DNA from: Candidatus Colimorpha enterica | Lineage (GTDB): Bacteria; Bacillota; Clostridia; Oscillospirales; CAG-272 | DNA length: 14,901 nucleotides | NCBI GenBank assembly: GCA_000433515.1 | Contig: FR891199.1 | Span: 14,178 to 29,078, forward strand | Direction: 5' to 3' | In this document: positions 1 to 7,997 of the stretch, in pieces | Layout of the letters: every line of letters begins with the position of its first letter | Numbering within the stretch: position 1 is the first letter of the stretch | Notes under the pieces: model-generated | Seen by the model: only the letters and a program-made list of their open reading frames with translations | What the model was told of the DNA's origin: nothing | The model's database searches: none | Position numbers and translations under genes: made by a program

Positions 1-1680
1 CCCCGCCTCGTCGTAGCCGACATATCCGGGAGGCGCTCCGATGATCCTTGAGACCGAAAATTTCTCCATGAATTCCGACATATCAAGCCTGATAAGCGTT
101 TCCGGCGAATCAAACAGCTCGGAGGCAAGGGTCTTGACAAGCTCTGTCTTTCCTACCCCGGTAGGACCTGCGAAAATAAACGAAACCGGCTTTCTTTTCG
201 CCGAAACCCCGGCACGGTTGCGCTTTATCGCCTTGACAACAGCATCGACCGCATGATCCTGCCCGACGATCCTGCTCTTTATCGAATCGGCAAGACGCAT
301 CAGCTTCACGCTGTCGTTTTCCATTATATTGCTTGCCGGAATGCCTGTCCATATTTCAATGACCTTTGCAAGCGCCGCATCGGTGAGCGTGACACCGTCC
401 AGCTTGGTTTTCAGGTCGTCGTACCGCTCCCTGACGTTAAGCTCCTTCACGCGGATCTCGGCAAGCTCGCGGTACTTTTTCTCCTCGCTGCCGGTATCCG
501 GAGTGTCTGCGGACTCGATCGCCTCGCGCTGTGACGTGATGTCGGCAAGCTCTTTTTCGGTCTTTCTGTAATCCTCCACGACATCGGAATTGAGCGCGAC
601 AAAAGAAAGCGACTCGTCAAGCAGATCGATAGCCTTATCAGGCAGATACCTGTCGGTAATATAGCGTTCCGACAGCTTCACAGCGTGCTCAAGCGTCTCG
701 TCGGGTATAAGTATCCTGTGATAGCTTTCATAATATCCCTTTATGCCCTTCAGGATCTCCACGCAGTCGGAAACCGACGGCTCGTCGATTATGACAGGCT
801 GGAACCGCCTTTCAAGAGCGGCGTCCTTTTCGATATATTTACGGTATTCGACAAGCGTCGTTGCACCGATGACCTGAATCTCGCCTCTTGAGAGCGCGGG
901 CTTCAGGATATTTGCGGCATTCATGCTTCCCTCCGCGTCACCGGCGGAAGCAATTGTGTGAACCTCATCGATGACGAGAATTATGTTTCCGAGAGACTTC
1001 ACCTCATCGATAAGCCCCTTCATTCTTGTCTCGAACTGTCCCCTGAACTGCGTTCCGGCAACGATCGCGGTCATATCAACAAGATAAACCTCCTTGCCCC
1101 GGAGCCTGAACGGCACGTCTCCTGCGGCGATCTTAATTGCAAGCGCCTCGGCAACGGCGGTCTTTCCGACACCGGGTTCGCCGATAAGGCAGGGATTGTT
1201 CTTCTGACGGCGGCAAAGGATCTGCATGACCCGGGCAAGCTCACGGTCTCTGCCGACAATCCTGTCGATCCCACCGTTTTTTGCCTTTGCGGTAAGGTCA
1301 GTGCAGTACTGTCCGAGGAATTTTCTCCTGTCGTCTGGCTTACCCTTCACTCCGGGCTTTTTCTCGGTCTTCATACCTCCGGCAAACGGCAGCATCCCGC
1401 TGAAGAGCTTCATGAAGTTTATCGGCGGAGCCTTTCCGTCGTCGGAGCCTCCCTCGTCCGGAACGGTGTCGGGAAGCTCGGAAGCATCCTCGATTTCCGG
1501 CTCCATCTTTTCAAGGTCTTCCTCGGTTATACCGTACTGCTTCATCACCGCATCGACCTGTGAAATCCCAAGCTCTCTTGCGCACTTCAGGCAGTAACCC
1601 TCGTTATCGACCTTTCCGTCAACGAATTTGCTGACGAATACAACAGCAACACGTTTATGACATTTTGAACAAAGCTGCAT
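1..1680 (-). CDS. clpE: ClpE/ClpC-type Clp ATPase with N-terminal zinc finger (partial, C-terminus beyond window)
   Basis: This encodes an AAA+ unfoldase that would feed substrates to the ClpP protease or act as a disaggregase in the cytoplasm. The first 560 codons are visible. Residues C4, C7, C30 and C33 form a CxxC...CxxC zinc finger in place of the usual Clp_N repeats, which is typical of ClpE. An acidic linker follows. The first ATPase domain has Walker A GEPGVGKT (167-174) and Walker B VIDE (D238, E239). A charged middle region, probably coiled coil, lies near 400-460. The second ATPase domain has Walker A GPTGVGKT (505-512) and reaches GAPPGYVGYDEAG at the window edge, so its Walker B and C-terminal domain are missing. 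The chosen ATG has GGGAGG 13 bases upstream inside a small hairpin; an in-frame ATG at 1713 is possible but has no properly spaced ribosome binding site. I see no CtsR box in the 57-base gap. Annotation as ClpC is an alternative. Confidence 0.9.
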   Translation of the reverse strand, partial: MQLCSKCHKRVAVVFVSKFVDGKVDNEGYCLKCARELGISQVDAVMKQYGITEEDLEKMEPEIEDASELPDTVPDEGGSDDGKAPPINFMKLFSGMLPFAGGMKTEKKPGVKGKPDDRRKFLGQYCTDLTAKAKNGGIDRIVGRDRELARVMQILCRRQKNNPCLIGEPGVGKTAVAEALAIKIAAGDVPFRLRGKEVYLVDMTAIVAGTQFRGQFETRMKGLIDEVKSLGNIILVIDEVHTIASAGDAEGSMNAANILKPALSRGEIQVIGATTLVEYRKYIEKDAALERRFQPVIIDEPSVSDCVEILKGIKGYYESYHRILIPDETLEHAVKLSERYITDRYLPDKAIDLLDESLSFVALNSDVVEDYRKTEKELADITSQREAIESADTPDTGSEEKKYRELAEIRVKELNVRERYDDLKTKLDGVTLTDAALAKVIEIWTGIPASNIMENDSVKLMRLADSIKSRIVGQDHAVDAVVKAIKRNRAGVSAKRKPVSFIFAGPTGVGKTELVKTLASELFDSPETLIRLDMSEFMEKFSVSRIIGAPPGYVGYDEAG

Positions 1681-1694
1681 ATATATTACCAAAC

Positions 1695-1710
1695 CTCCCG
1701 TTTGCGGGAG
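1695..1710 (-). promoter_or_regulatory. Hairpin containing the ribosome binding site of the Clp ATPase gene
   Basis: On the minus strand CTCCCG-CAAA-CGGGAG is a perfect 6-bp GC stem with a 4-base loop. Its 3' arm contains most of the only good Shine-Dalgarno sequence (GGGAGG) of the downstream Clp gene. No T-tract follows, so it is a poor terminator candidate. Masking of the ribosome binding site is an inference. Confidence 0.4.
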
Positions 1711-1737
1711 CATCCTTTCAAGTTAATTTCCGCCGTC

Positions 1738-2445
1738 TCAGAACAGTCCGGAGATGCTCAAAGACCCAAGCATTTTCACAATGACGGTGTTGTCTGTCAC
1801 AGAAGCCGGGATCTTTCCGTCAAGAAGGACCGAAAGATTCGGAAGCAGAGAGCAGAATATAAGACTCAGCCCCCATGAATAAAGCGCCCCCTTGATAATC
1901 CCGAAAACCAGACCGAGACTCTTGTTTATCTGCTTCAGAATCGGAATATTCGCAAGCAGGTCAACGATTATCAGAATTATTCCGAGCACCGCGGATATCG
2001 CGAGGAACAGCAGTGCAAATGCAGCTGCCTTCGACACCGTTTCGGCAAGAGGCTTTGCAATGAATCCGGAGATTGATTTCTCGGGATCGTCGGACTCTTC
2101 GGCCTCCTTTTCGTAATAGTCGCGGGCATCGTCGAACTCAATACCGAATTTTTCAAGAATATCGGTCAGCGCCTTTGACTTTTCCGAAAACAGCTTTTTC
2201 AGGTCAACCGATTCGACCCCGTTCACGACCGAATCTATCGATTTCTCGACCTTTGAAGTTATTCCCGGAGTGATATAGTTCTTATTCAGATATTCAGCGA
2301 CCTTCGGAGTGAATTTTATACTGCCGATTATCGCCGCAACAACGATAACGATACCCATCACCGAGCGGATGAAGCCGCGCCTCACTCCGGTTATGATGCA
2401 GAGCACGAAAACGAGAACAATTATGAAATCAAGAAACAAAGACAT
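1738..2445 (-). CDS. CvpA family integral membrane protein
   Basis: This is a 235-residue membrane protein of the CvpA (colicin V production) family. The N-terminal block resembles the family signature: hydrophobic residues 5-19, then GVRRGFIRSVMG, then a second hydrophobic stretch at 30-42. Two more membrane segments lie near 139-161 and 177-199, giving about four in total. Between segments 2 and 3 is a charged soluble region of roughly 95 residues with an acidic patch near 104-122. In proteobacteria CvpA has been linked to colicin V production and envelope stress, but its biochemical role is unsettled and its function here cannot be stated. The ATG has GGAGG seven bases upstream. The gene starts 17 bases after the DUF5711-like gene and precedes the Clp ATPase gene by 57 bases, so it should be cotranscribed with both. 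Confidence 0.85.
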   Translation of the reverse strand: MSLFLDFIIVLVFVLCIITGVRRGFIRSVMGIVIVVAAIIGSIKFTPKVAEYLNKNYITPGITSKVEKSIDSVVNGVESVDLKKLFSEKSKALTDILEKFGIEFDDARDYYEKEAEESDDPEKSISGFIAKPLAETVSKAAAFALLFLAISAVLGIILIIVDLLANIPILKQINKSLGLVFGIIKGALYSWGLSLIFCSLLPNLSVLLDGKIPASVTDNTVIVKMLGSLSISGLF

Positions 2446-2462
2446 ATCGGTCCCTCCGTTAA

Positions 2463-3776
2463 TTACTTATCCGTGTCCGCTGTCGCGCTCTCCTGCGGCG
2501 CACTGTCAAAAGAAACAGGAGCCGCGCTTCCGGCATAGCAGACGATCGGTTTTCCGGTTGACGTAAATATAATATCGATGGCATTCGGCTCGATCTGAAC
2601 TTCCGCCGTCTTTCCGGTTTCCGGATCAAAACGTATGACGGAATTTTCGGTGACTGCATAGACAAGCCCCCCGCAAGAGCGCATGGCGATCAGCTCACCC
2701 GAACAGCCGATGGCAGCTTTTACCTGTCCGTCGGAAGAATACACGGTAATTGTCTTCTCGTTTCCGACAAGAGAGTTTCCGGCGGCGGTCAGGAACAGCT
2801 CCTTTCCGACATCCGCGCTGAATGTGACGGTATAGTCGAAAATAACCGTTGACAGCAGCTTCAGCGCGGGATCAAAGAACATCACCCTGTCCGTGCAGAG
2901 CAGGACGATATTTCCGCCCTTCATTATTCCGGTTTTCATCGGCATTACACCCGATGCCGTATAAGACGCTCCCGCGGCATCGGAGCCTTCGGCAACGGTG
3001 ACAAGCTCCGTCATGATATCGCCGCCGCTGTCATAGCAGGATGCAAGCACCAGCTTCTTTCCATCATCGGAAAGCGCGGCGGTGATCATGTATTTGTCCT
3101 TCTTTATCTCGGCGACCGGCTCAAAATCTGAGTCGTACCAGTAAAGCACGCCCTTGTAGGTCGAATCGCGGGTTATGAGAAGGTATGAACCGCTGTCGGA
3201 AAGAGCCGCGCCGGTTATAGGTTTGTCAAGCCTTCCTTTTTTCAGTTCGGCAAAGGAATTGTAGAGAGAATAAGAGCAGGTGGTATCTCCGTAGTCATAT
3301 ACAAGCATATATTTGTCCGAGGAAATCAGACGCGGACTGTAAAATATATTCTTCGAGCTGAAGGATAATGCCCCACCGGAGCGATAAAGCAGCGTATTAC
3401 CGGGATTTACAACGGCAAGTTCCCCGCGGTAGACCGCAAAGCGTGCTCCGGTTCCGCCGCTGTGGATGATATGTGAGAATTCGCCGGCTGTCAGCCCGGT
3501 TATGTCAAGGTCCTTGAGGAAATATCTGAAATTCTCGGAGGTGATGTCGTCTCCGTAAACGGTGAGCATCAGAACCGTAAAGATCAAAGCCAGAGCCGCC
3601 GTCAGATACTTGCAGATTCTGAACCGGAAGGCGATCCCGGTATAGTAGGGATTCTCGCGGAACACAGCATCCGGATCCCATCTTATGGCTTCGGATCGGG
3701 CTGCGGACAGCTTTTTCTTTTTACCGACCGGCTTGTTTTCGCCGGTCACATCGGGTTTATTGCCGTTTCCGTTCAA
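2463..3776 (-). CDS. DUF5711-like single-pass membrane protein with beta-propeller-like repeats
   Basis: This is a 437-residue protein of unknown function. A basic cytoplasmic N-terminus (KKKK at 19-22) precedes one membrane segment near 57-74. A large domain of short beta-strand repeats follows, for example AALSDSGSYLLI (190-201) and AALSDDGKKLVL (233-244), the kind of repeat seen in WD40/PQQ-like propellers. The arrangement and the NFRYFLKDLDI stretch (82-92) after the membrane segment match my recollection of clostridial DUF5711 proteins; a Pfam search would settle this. The start is TTG, not ATG: a strong GGAGG lies nine bases upstream and the TTG overlaps the truA stop as TTGA, indicating translational coupling. 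The repeat domain is probably extracytoplasmic by the positive-inside rule. No catalytic motif is evident, and a scaffold or sensor role is only a guess. Confidence 0.75.
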   Translation of the reverse strand: MNGNGNKPDVTGENKPVGKKKKLSAARSEAIRWDPDAVFRENPYYTGIAFRFRICKYLTAALALIFTVLMLTVYGDDITSENFRYFLKDLDITGLTAGEFSHIIHSGGTGARFAVYRGELAVVNPGNTLLYRSGGALSFSSKNIFYSPRLISSDKYMLVYDYGDTTCSYSLYNSFAELKKGRLDKPITGAALSDSGSYLLITRDSTYKGVLYWYDSDFEPVAEIKKDKYMITAALSDDGKKLVLASCYDSGGDIMTELVTVAEGSDAAGASYTASGVMPMKTGIMKGGNIVLLCTDRVMFFDPALKLLSTVIFDYTVTFSADVGKELFLTAAGNSLVGNEKTITVYSSDGQVKAAIGCSGELIAMRSCGGLVYAVTENSVIRFDPETGKTAEVQIEPNAIDIIFTSTGKPIVCYAGSAAPVSFDSAPQESATADTDK

Positions 3777-4546
3777 GTTCGTGTTCCTCCTTCCGTAAAA
3801 TCCGAATCATACTCCACGCGATAAAGATACAGCCCGCAGGCAGGAGCGGTGAATCCGGCTCTCTCCCTGTCAAGTGACGCGATGATATCCGGGATCGAAT
3901 CCGCGCATATCTTTCCGCACGACACGTCGATAAGCGTGCCGGTGATTATTCTCACCATGTTGTACAGAAATCCGCTCCCCGAAACCGTGACCGTCACAAT
4001 TCCGCCGTCCGACGTCACCGAACAGTTATAAACCGTCCGTACCCGGTCGGCAACATCGCTTCCCGAAGCCGTGAACGCCGAGAAATCATGAGTCCCGACA
4101 AAATATCCCGCCGCGCGGTTCATAAGCACGGTGTCAAGCGGCACCGGAAACTGATATGCTCTTCCGGCAAGAAACGGGTCGCGTATGCGTGAATTAAGTA
4201 TTCTGTACCGGTATTCCTTCGACTTCACGTCGTATCTCGGATGAAAGGAATCGGGAACCGGAACTGCCGACTTCACCGCAATATCGGCGGGAAGCATAAT
4301 ATTCATCGCAAGCGGCACACGGTCTGCAGGGATTTGCGGAGCATCTCCGTCAAGTGTGACCGTTGCCTTGAAATCAAGCGCGTGAACCCCGCTGTCGGTG
4401 CGGCTGCATCCGGTCACCGGATATCTCTTTCCGAAAACGCGGCAGACGGCATCGTTCAGCTTTTCCTGAACCGTGACCTGACCGCTCTGCACCTGATATC
4501 CGTGATATGCGGTTCCGTCATATGCAATTGTGAGAAGAAGCTTCAC
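3773..4546 (-). CDS. truA: tRNA pseudouridine synthase A
   Basis: TruA isomerises uridines 38-40 of the tRNA anticodon arm to pseudouridine in the cytoplasm. The catalytic motif SRTDSGVHA is present with the nucleophile at D51, and the N-terminal block (LLLTIAYDGTAYHGYQVQ) and the C-terminal FLYNMVRIITGTLIDV segment are typical. I start the gene at GTG 4546, giving 257 residues, the normal family length. GGAGG lies eight bases upstream and the protein then begins directly with the conserved KLLLTIAYDG strand. The same frame is open for 63 further codons upstream, but that part overlaps ecfT and does not resemble TruA. The gene follows ecfT by 41 bases and its TGA overlaps the TTG start of the next gene. 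Placement after ecfA1-ecfA2-ecfT is common in Bacillota. Confidence 0.95.
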   Translation of the reverse strand: MKLLLTIAYDGTAYHGYQVQSGQVTVQEKLNDAVCRVFGKRYPVTGCSRTDSGVHALDFKATVTLDGDAPQIPADRVPLAMNIMLPADIAVKSAVPVPDSFHPRYDVKSKEYRYRILNSRIRDPFLAGRAYQFPVPLDTVLMNRAAGYFVGTHDFSAFTASGSDVADRVRTVYNCSVTSDGGIVTVTVSGSGFLYNMVRIITGTLIDVSCGKICADSIPDIIASLDRERAGFTAPACGLYLYRVEYDSDFTEGGTRT

Positions 4547-4587
4547 AATAATCTCCTCCGCCCCCGCAGCCGGGCACCGGGATAATT

Positions 4588-5409
4588 TCAGATAACGAAT
4601 CCGGGCAGGAAAATGTTCATAATGATCACCGCCGCACCGGAGACGGCAACGATAACCAGCATGACCGGGTCGCGCCACGACATTTTCAGCCTTGTCATTC
4701 TCGTCCTTCCGGTTCCGCCGCGGTAACAGCGGCATTCCATCGCAACGGCAAGATCATTCGCCCGTCTGAACGACGAAATGAACAGCGGGATCAGCACCGG
4801 AACAAGCGCTTTTGCGCGGGAAAGAAGCCCGCCCGACGAAATGTCGGAGCCCCTTGCCTTCTGCGCGTTCATGATCTTGTCTGTTTCCTCGATAAGCGTC
4901 GGGATGAACCGGAGCGCGATGGTCATCATCATCGCAAACTCGTGAACCGGAAATTTCAGCTTTCCGAGCGGCGCAAGAAGCTCCTCAAGCCCGTCGGTCA
5001 GCATTATCGGCGAGGTGGTATAAGTCAGAATAACGCTTGTCCCGACAAGCAGACAGATTATTCTGACTCCCATAAGGATGGCATACATTATGCCCTCGTA
5101 ATAGATGTGGATTATCCCGTAATCAACGACCGGTGTCTTGCCCTTGTAGAAGAAAACGTTGTAGACAGTCGTGAACACCAGTATCAGGATAAGCGGCTTT
5201 ATCCCCTTCAGCACGGTTTTCAGCGGGATTCCCGACAGAAGGACAAGTGCAAGAGTCACCGCGGTAATAAAGACAAAGGAAAAAATGTTTTTGCACAGGA
5301 ATATCACAACGATATACAGGACCGACGCGATTATCTTCATCCGCGGGTCAAGCCTGTGAAGAAAGGAATCGCCGGGGAAAAACTGTCCGAGAGTTATGTC
5401 CTTAAGCAT
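4588..5409 (-). CDS. ecfT: ECF transporter transmembrane component EcfT
   Basis: EcfT is the membrane subunit that couples the EcfA1/EcfA2 ATPases to exchangeable substrate-binding S components for vitamin or metal uptake. The 273-residue protein has the FLHRLDPRMKI motif (16-26), several membrane segments, and the two cytoplasmic coupling-helix motifs: AQKARGSDI (ARG at 185-187) and AMECRCYRGG, where the second Ala-Arg-Gly reads Cys-Arg-Cys (226-228). I chose ATG 5409, which has GGGGAGG seven bases upstream and gives the family N-terminus; the frame stays open for 16 more codons inside ecfA2. It overlaps the end of ecfA2 by eight bases, implying coupled translation. No S component is present in the window, as expected for a shared (group II) module. 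Confidence 0.93.
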   Translation of the reverse strand: MLKDITLGQFFPGDSFLHRLDPRMKIIASVLYIVVIFLCKNIFSFVFITAVTLALVLLSGIPLKTVLKGIKPLILILVFTTVYNVFFYKGKTPVVDYGIIHIYYEGIMYAILMGVRIICLLVGTSVILTYTTSPIMLTDGLEELLAPLGKLKFPVHEFAMMMTIALRFIPTLIEETDKIMNAQKARGSDISSGGLLSRAKALVPVLIPLFISSFRRANDLAVAMECRCYRGGTGRTRMTRLKMSWRDPVMLVIVAVSGAAVIIMNIFLPGFVI

Positions 5410-6265
5410 GACGCGACCTCCCCGATATCCTGAGTATCTCGTTCTTCGCCTGCTCAACGGTGAAGATATCTGTCCTCACGTCGATCCCGCGCTTTTTCAG
5501 GGCAAGCATGAACCGGGTTATCTGAGGTATGCCGAGACCGATATCAGTCAGCTTTTCCGGGTCGGCAAACACCTCCGCACAGCTTCCCTGCATGAAGATC
5601 CTTCCCTGATTCATGACGACAAGCCGGTCGGCATACCTTGCCATGTCCTCCATGCTGTGGCTGACGATTATGACGGTAATCCCCCGGTTTCTCTGATATG
5701 ACGCAATACCGCCGAGTATCTCTTCACGTCCGACCGGGTCAAGCCCGGCTGCCGGCTCGTCAAGAACCAGCACCTCCGGCTCCATTGCCATTATTCCGGC
5801 AATCGCGGCGCGGCGCTTCTGTCCGCCGGAAAGATCGAAGGGAGATGCGTCAAGATAACTCTCGTCAAGCCCGACAAAACGCGCCGATTCGCGCACTCTG
5901 CGGTCGATCTCATCTGAGGGAAGCCCCATATTCTTCGGTCCGTAAGCGATGTCGGCATACACTGATTCCTCAAAAAGCTGATACTCCGGATACTGGAACA
6001 CAAGCCCGACGCGGAACCTGACGCTCCTGCCGTCAACGCCCTTTGCGTTTATATCGGCGCCGTCAAGCAGGACGCTGCCGGATGAAGGCACAAGCAACCC
6101 GTTGAAAAGCTGTACAAGCGTGGATTTTCCGCACCCGGTATGACCGATGATTCCGGTTATCATATTGTCGTCTATCGAAAGATCAATGCCGTCAAGCGCC
6201 TTTTTGCAGAACGGAGTTCCGGCACTGTAAACATATGATACGTTTTTTATCTCTATTTTACTCAT
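5402..6265 (-). CDS. ecfA2: ECF transporter ATP-binding protein EcfA2
   Basis: This is the second ATPase of the energy-coupling-factor module, located on the cytoplasmic face of EcfT. The 287-residue protein has Walker A GHTGCGKST (41-49), Q-loop VFQYPEYQLF with Q91, signature LSGGQKRR (145-152), Walker B VLVLDEPAAGLDP with catalytic E170, and switch histidine H203 in VSHSMED. The conventional DEPAAGLDP sequence and the second position in the cluster support EcfA2 over EcfA1. Its ATG overlaps the ecfA1 stop as ATGA and I see no good Shine-Dalgarno sequence upstream, so translation is probably coupled to ecfA1, which would favour equal amounts of both ATPases. Confidence 0.93.
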   Translation of the reverse strand: MSKIEIKNVSYVYSAGTPFCKKALDGIDLSIDDNMITGIIGHTGCGKSTLVQLFNGLLVPSSGSVLLDGADINAKGVDGRSVRFRVGLVFQYPEYQLFEESVYADIAYGPKNMGLPSDEIDRRVRESARFVGLDESYLDASPFDLSGGQKRRAAIAGIMAMEPEVLVLDEPAAGLDPVGREEILGGIASYQRNRGITVIIVSHSMEDMARYADRLVVMNQGRIFMQGSCAEVFADPEKLTDIGLGIPQITRFMLALKKRGIDVRTDIFTVEQAKNEILRISGRSRHA

Positions 6266-7122
6266 TTCAAGGCAGAAGCAAGAAGCTCCGCGCCCTCCTC
6301 TTCGCTGAGAATGTCATCCGGAAGCCTGAAACCGCAGGTATTGAGTTCATGGAACAGCTCCGTGACCTGAGGCACGTCAAGCCCCGCGGCATACAGCCTG
6401 TCCGTCTGAGAAAAGACCTGCCTCGGTGTGCCGTCGAGGTAAAGCTCGCCCTCGTTTATTACCACGACCCTGTCGGCACGCACCGCTTCGTCCATGTTGT
6501 GGGTGATATGGAGAACGGTGATTCCCTTTTCACGGTTCAGTGCGGAGATCGTGTCCATGACCTCGGCTCTGCCTCTCGGGTCAAGCATTGCGGTCGATTC
6601 ATCGAAAACAATGCACTCCGGAAGCATGGCAATGATCCCGGCAACTGCCACTCTCTGCTTCTGCCCGCCGGACAGCTGATGAGGTGAGTGACGCGCATAT
6701 TCTCTCATGCCGACGGTATCAAGTGCGTCGTCGACACGCTTTCTTATCTCGTCCGGCGGAATTCCGAGGTTTTCGGGTCCGAATGCCACATCCTCCTCAA
6801 CAATCGTCGCGACAAGCTGATTGTCCGGATTCTGGAACACCATCCCGACACGTCTTCTTATGTCGAAAACATCGTCCTCCGTCATATCAGGATCCGTGAT
6901 GTCCCGCCCGTCGATATATATTTTCCCGGATGTCGGGGTAAGTATCATGTTGAGCAGCTTGGCAAACGTCGATTTCCCCGACCCGTTGTGACCGAGTATC
7001 GAGACGAACGACCCGCGCTCAATGTCAATATTCAGATTTTTAAGCACCGGATGCTCTTTTGCGGCATCCTCTTCAGTGTAGGAAAAGCAAAGATTCCGCA
7101 CCGATATGATATTGTCAGCCAT
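6262..7122 (-). CDS. ecfA1: ECF transporter ATP-binding protein EcfA1
   Basis: This is the first ATPase of the ECF heterodimer that drives vitamin/metal import through EcfT. The 286-residue protein has Walker A GHNGSGKST (44-52), Q-loop VFQNPDNQL with Q97, signature LSGGQKQR (150-157), Walker B CIVFDESTAMLDP with catalytic E175, and switch histidine H208 in ITHNMDEA. The DEsTaMLDP form of Walker B is typical of EcfA1 (CbiO1). The ATG overlaps the methyltransferase stop by one base (TAATG), and AAAGGA lies about six bases upstream. The three ecf genes overlap one another, so the module should be made as a unit. Confidence 0.93.
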   Translation of the reverse strand: MADNIISVRNLCFSYTEEDAAKEHPVLKNLNIDIERGSFVSILGHNGSGKSTFAKLLNMILTPTSGKIYIDGRDITDPDMTEDDVFDIRRRVGMVFQNPDNQLVATIVEEDVAFGPENLGIPPDEIRKRVDDALDTVGMREYARHSPHQLSGGQKQRVAVAGIIAMLPECIVFDESTAMLDPRGRAEVMDTISALNREKGITVLHITHNMDEAVRADRVVVINEGELYLDGTPRQVFSQTDRLYAAGLDVPQVTELFHELNTCGFRLPDDILSEEEGAELLASALK

Positions 7123-7997
7123 TATTTATCCTTTTCGGCGGCGATCCAGCGGGATGAAGAACCGCACGGAAGCACTCCGCCGCTCTGTGTCACGGGCAGA
7201 CCGATCTCGTCGGAGATCACCCTTCCGCCGTGCACGGGAATTATCGTTTTGTTGAGAATATAACCCATCGCCGACGGGGAAAGTCCGGTCGTGTATGAGT
7301 TGACAAGGAAGAAAAGCGGTTCATCGGAAAGCAGCTTCGCCGCAAGTGTGATGAAATCGTCGATGTTTTCCTCAAGCATCCACTTTTCTCCGCCGGGACC
7401 TCTGCCGTAAGAGGGCGGATCCATTATCACCGCCTCATAGCGGCTGCCCCTGCGCAGCTCGCGCTCGCAGAACTTGAAGCAGTCGTCGACAATGTATCTT
7501 ATCGGCGCGTCGGAAAGCCCGGAAAGCGCCGCATTTTCCCTTGCCCTTGCCACCATGCCCTTTGATGCGTCAACGTGGCACACCGATGCACCGGCAGAAG
7601 CCGCGGCAACCGTCGCGCCGCCGGTATAGGCGAACAGATTGAGGACCTTTACCGGCCGCCCGGCATTCTTTATCAGGTCATGAAACCAGTCCCAGTTGAC
7701 CGCCTGCTCCGGGAAAAGCCCGGTGTGCTTGAATCCCATCGGGCGGATCGAAAAAGTCAGGTTTTTATAACCGATTTTCCACTCCTCAGGAAGACTGTTC
7801 TCGTTCCAGCTCCCGCCGCCGCTTCCCGACCTTGTGTAGACCGCATCGGCACGCTTCCACATTGGATGCTTTTTGCAGTGCTTCCACAGCACCTGCGGGT
7901 CGGGACGGACAAGGATGTAATTCCCCCATCTTTCAAGCCTCTGCCCGTCGGAGCAGTCAAGAAGCTCATAGTCAGACCAGCTGTCAGAAAACCACAT
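7122..7997 (-). CDS. Class I SAM-dependent methyltransferase, RlmI/RlmK-like
   Basis: This 291-residue protein has a Rossmann methyltransferase core with NLFAYTGGATVAAA (motif I, 120-133), HVDASKGMV (141-149, acidic residue for the SAM ribose) and MDPPSYGRG (192-200, DPPxF/Y-type motif IV). The combination is characteristic of the COG1092 family that includes 23S rRNA methyltransferases RlmI and RlmK, so RNA methylation is the likely activity; the position modified cannot be read from sequence. About 110 residues precede the core, and I do not recognise a PUA domain there, unlike RlmI. The ATG overlaps the glmM stop as TAATG, with GAGGGA eight bases upstream, and the TAA overlaps the ecfA1 start. 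That implies coupled translation on both sides. Confidence 0.85.
   Translation of the reverse strand: MWFSDSWSDYELLDCSDGQRLERWGNYILVRPDPQVLWKHCKKHPMWKRADAVYTRSGSGGGSWNENSLPEEWKIGYKNLTFSIRPMGFKHTGLFPEQAVNWDWFHDLIKNAGRPVKVLNLFAYTGGATVAAASAGASVCHVDASKGMVARARENAALSGLSDAPIRYIVDDCFKFCERELRRGSRYEAVIMDPPSYGRGPGGEKWMLEENIDDFITLAAKLLSDEPLFFLVNSYTTGLSPSAMGYILNKTIIPVHGGRVISDEIGLPVTQSGGVLPCGSSSRWIAAEKDK

Noticed and set aside
958..1563. Open frame of 201 codons on the plus strand opposite the Clp ATPase
   Set aside because: It is a shadow of the conserved AAA+ coding sequence; the translation shows no domain.
1681..1737. CtsR operator upstream of the Clp ATPase gene
   Set aside because: No GGTCAAA-type tandem heptamers are present in the 57-base gap.
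4547..4587. Hairpin CCCG-GCTG-CGGG between ecfT and truA as a terminator
   Set aside because: The stem is only 4 bp, no T-tract follows, and the strong truA ribosome binding site lies immediately after it.
4547..4735. N-terminal extension of TruA beyond GTG 4546
   Set aside because: The extra 63 codons overlap ecfT in another frame, show no TruA similarity, and the GTG has a well-placed GGAGG.
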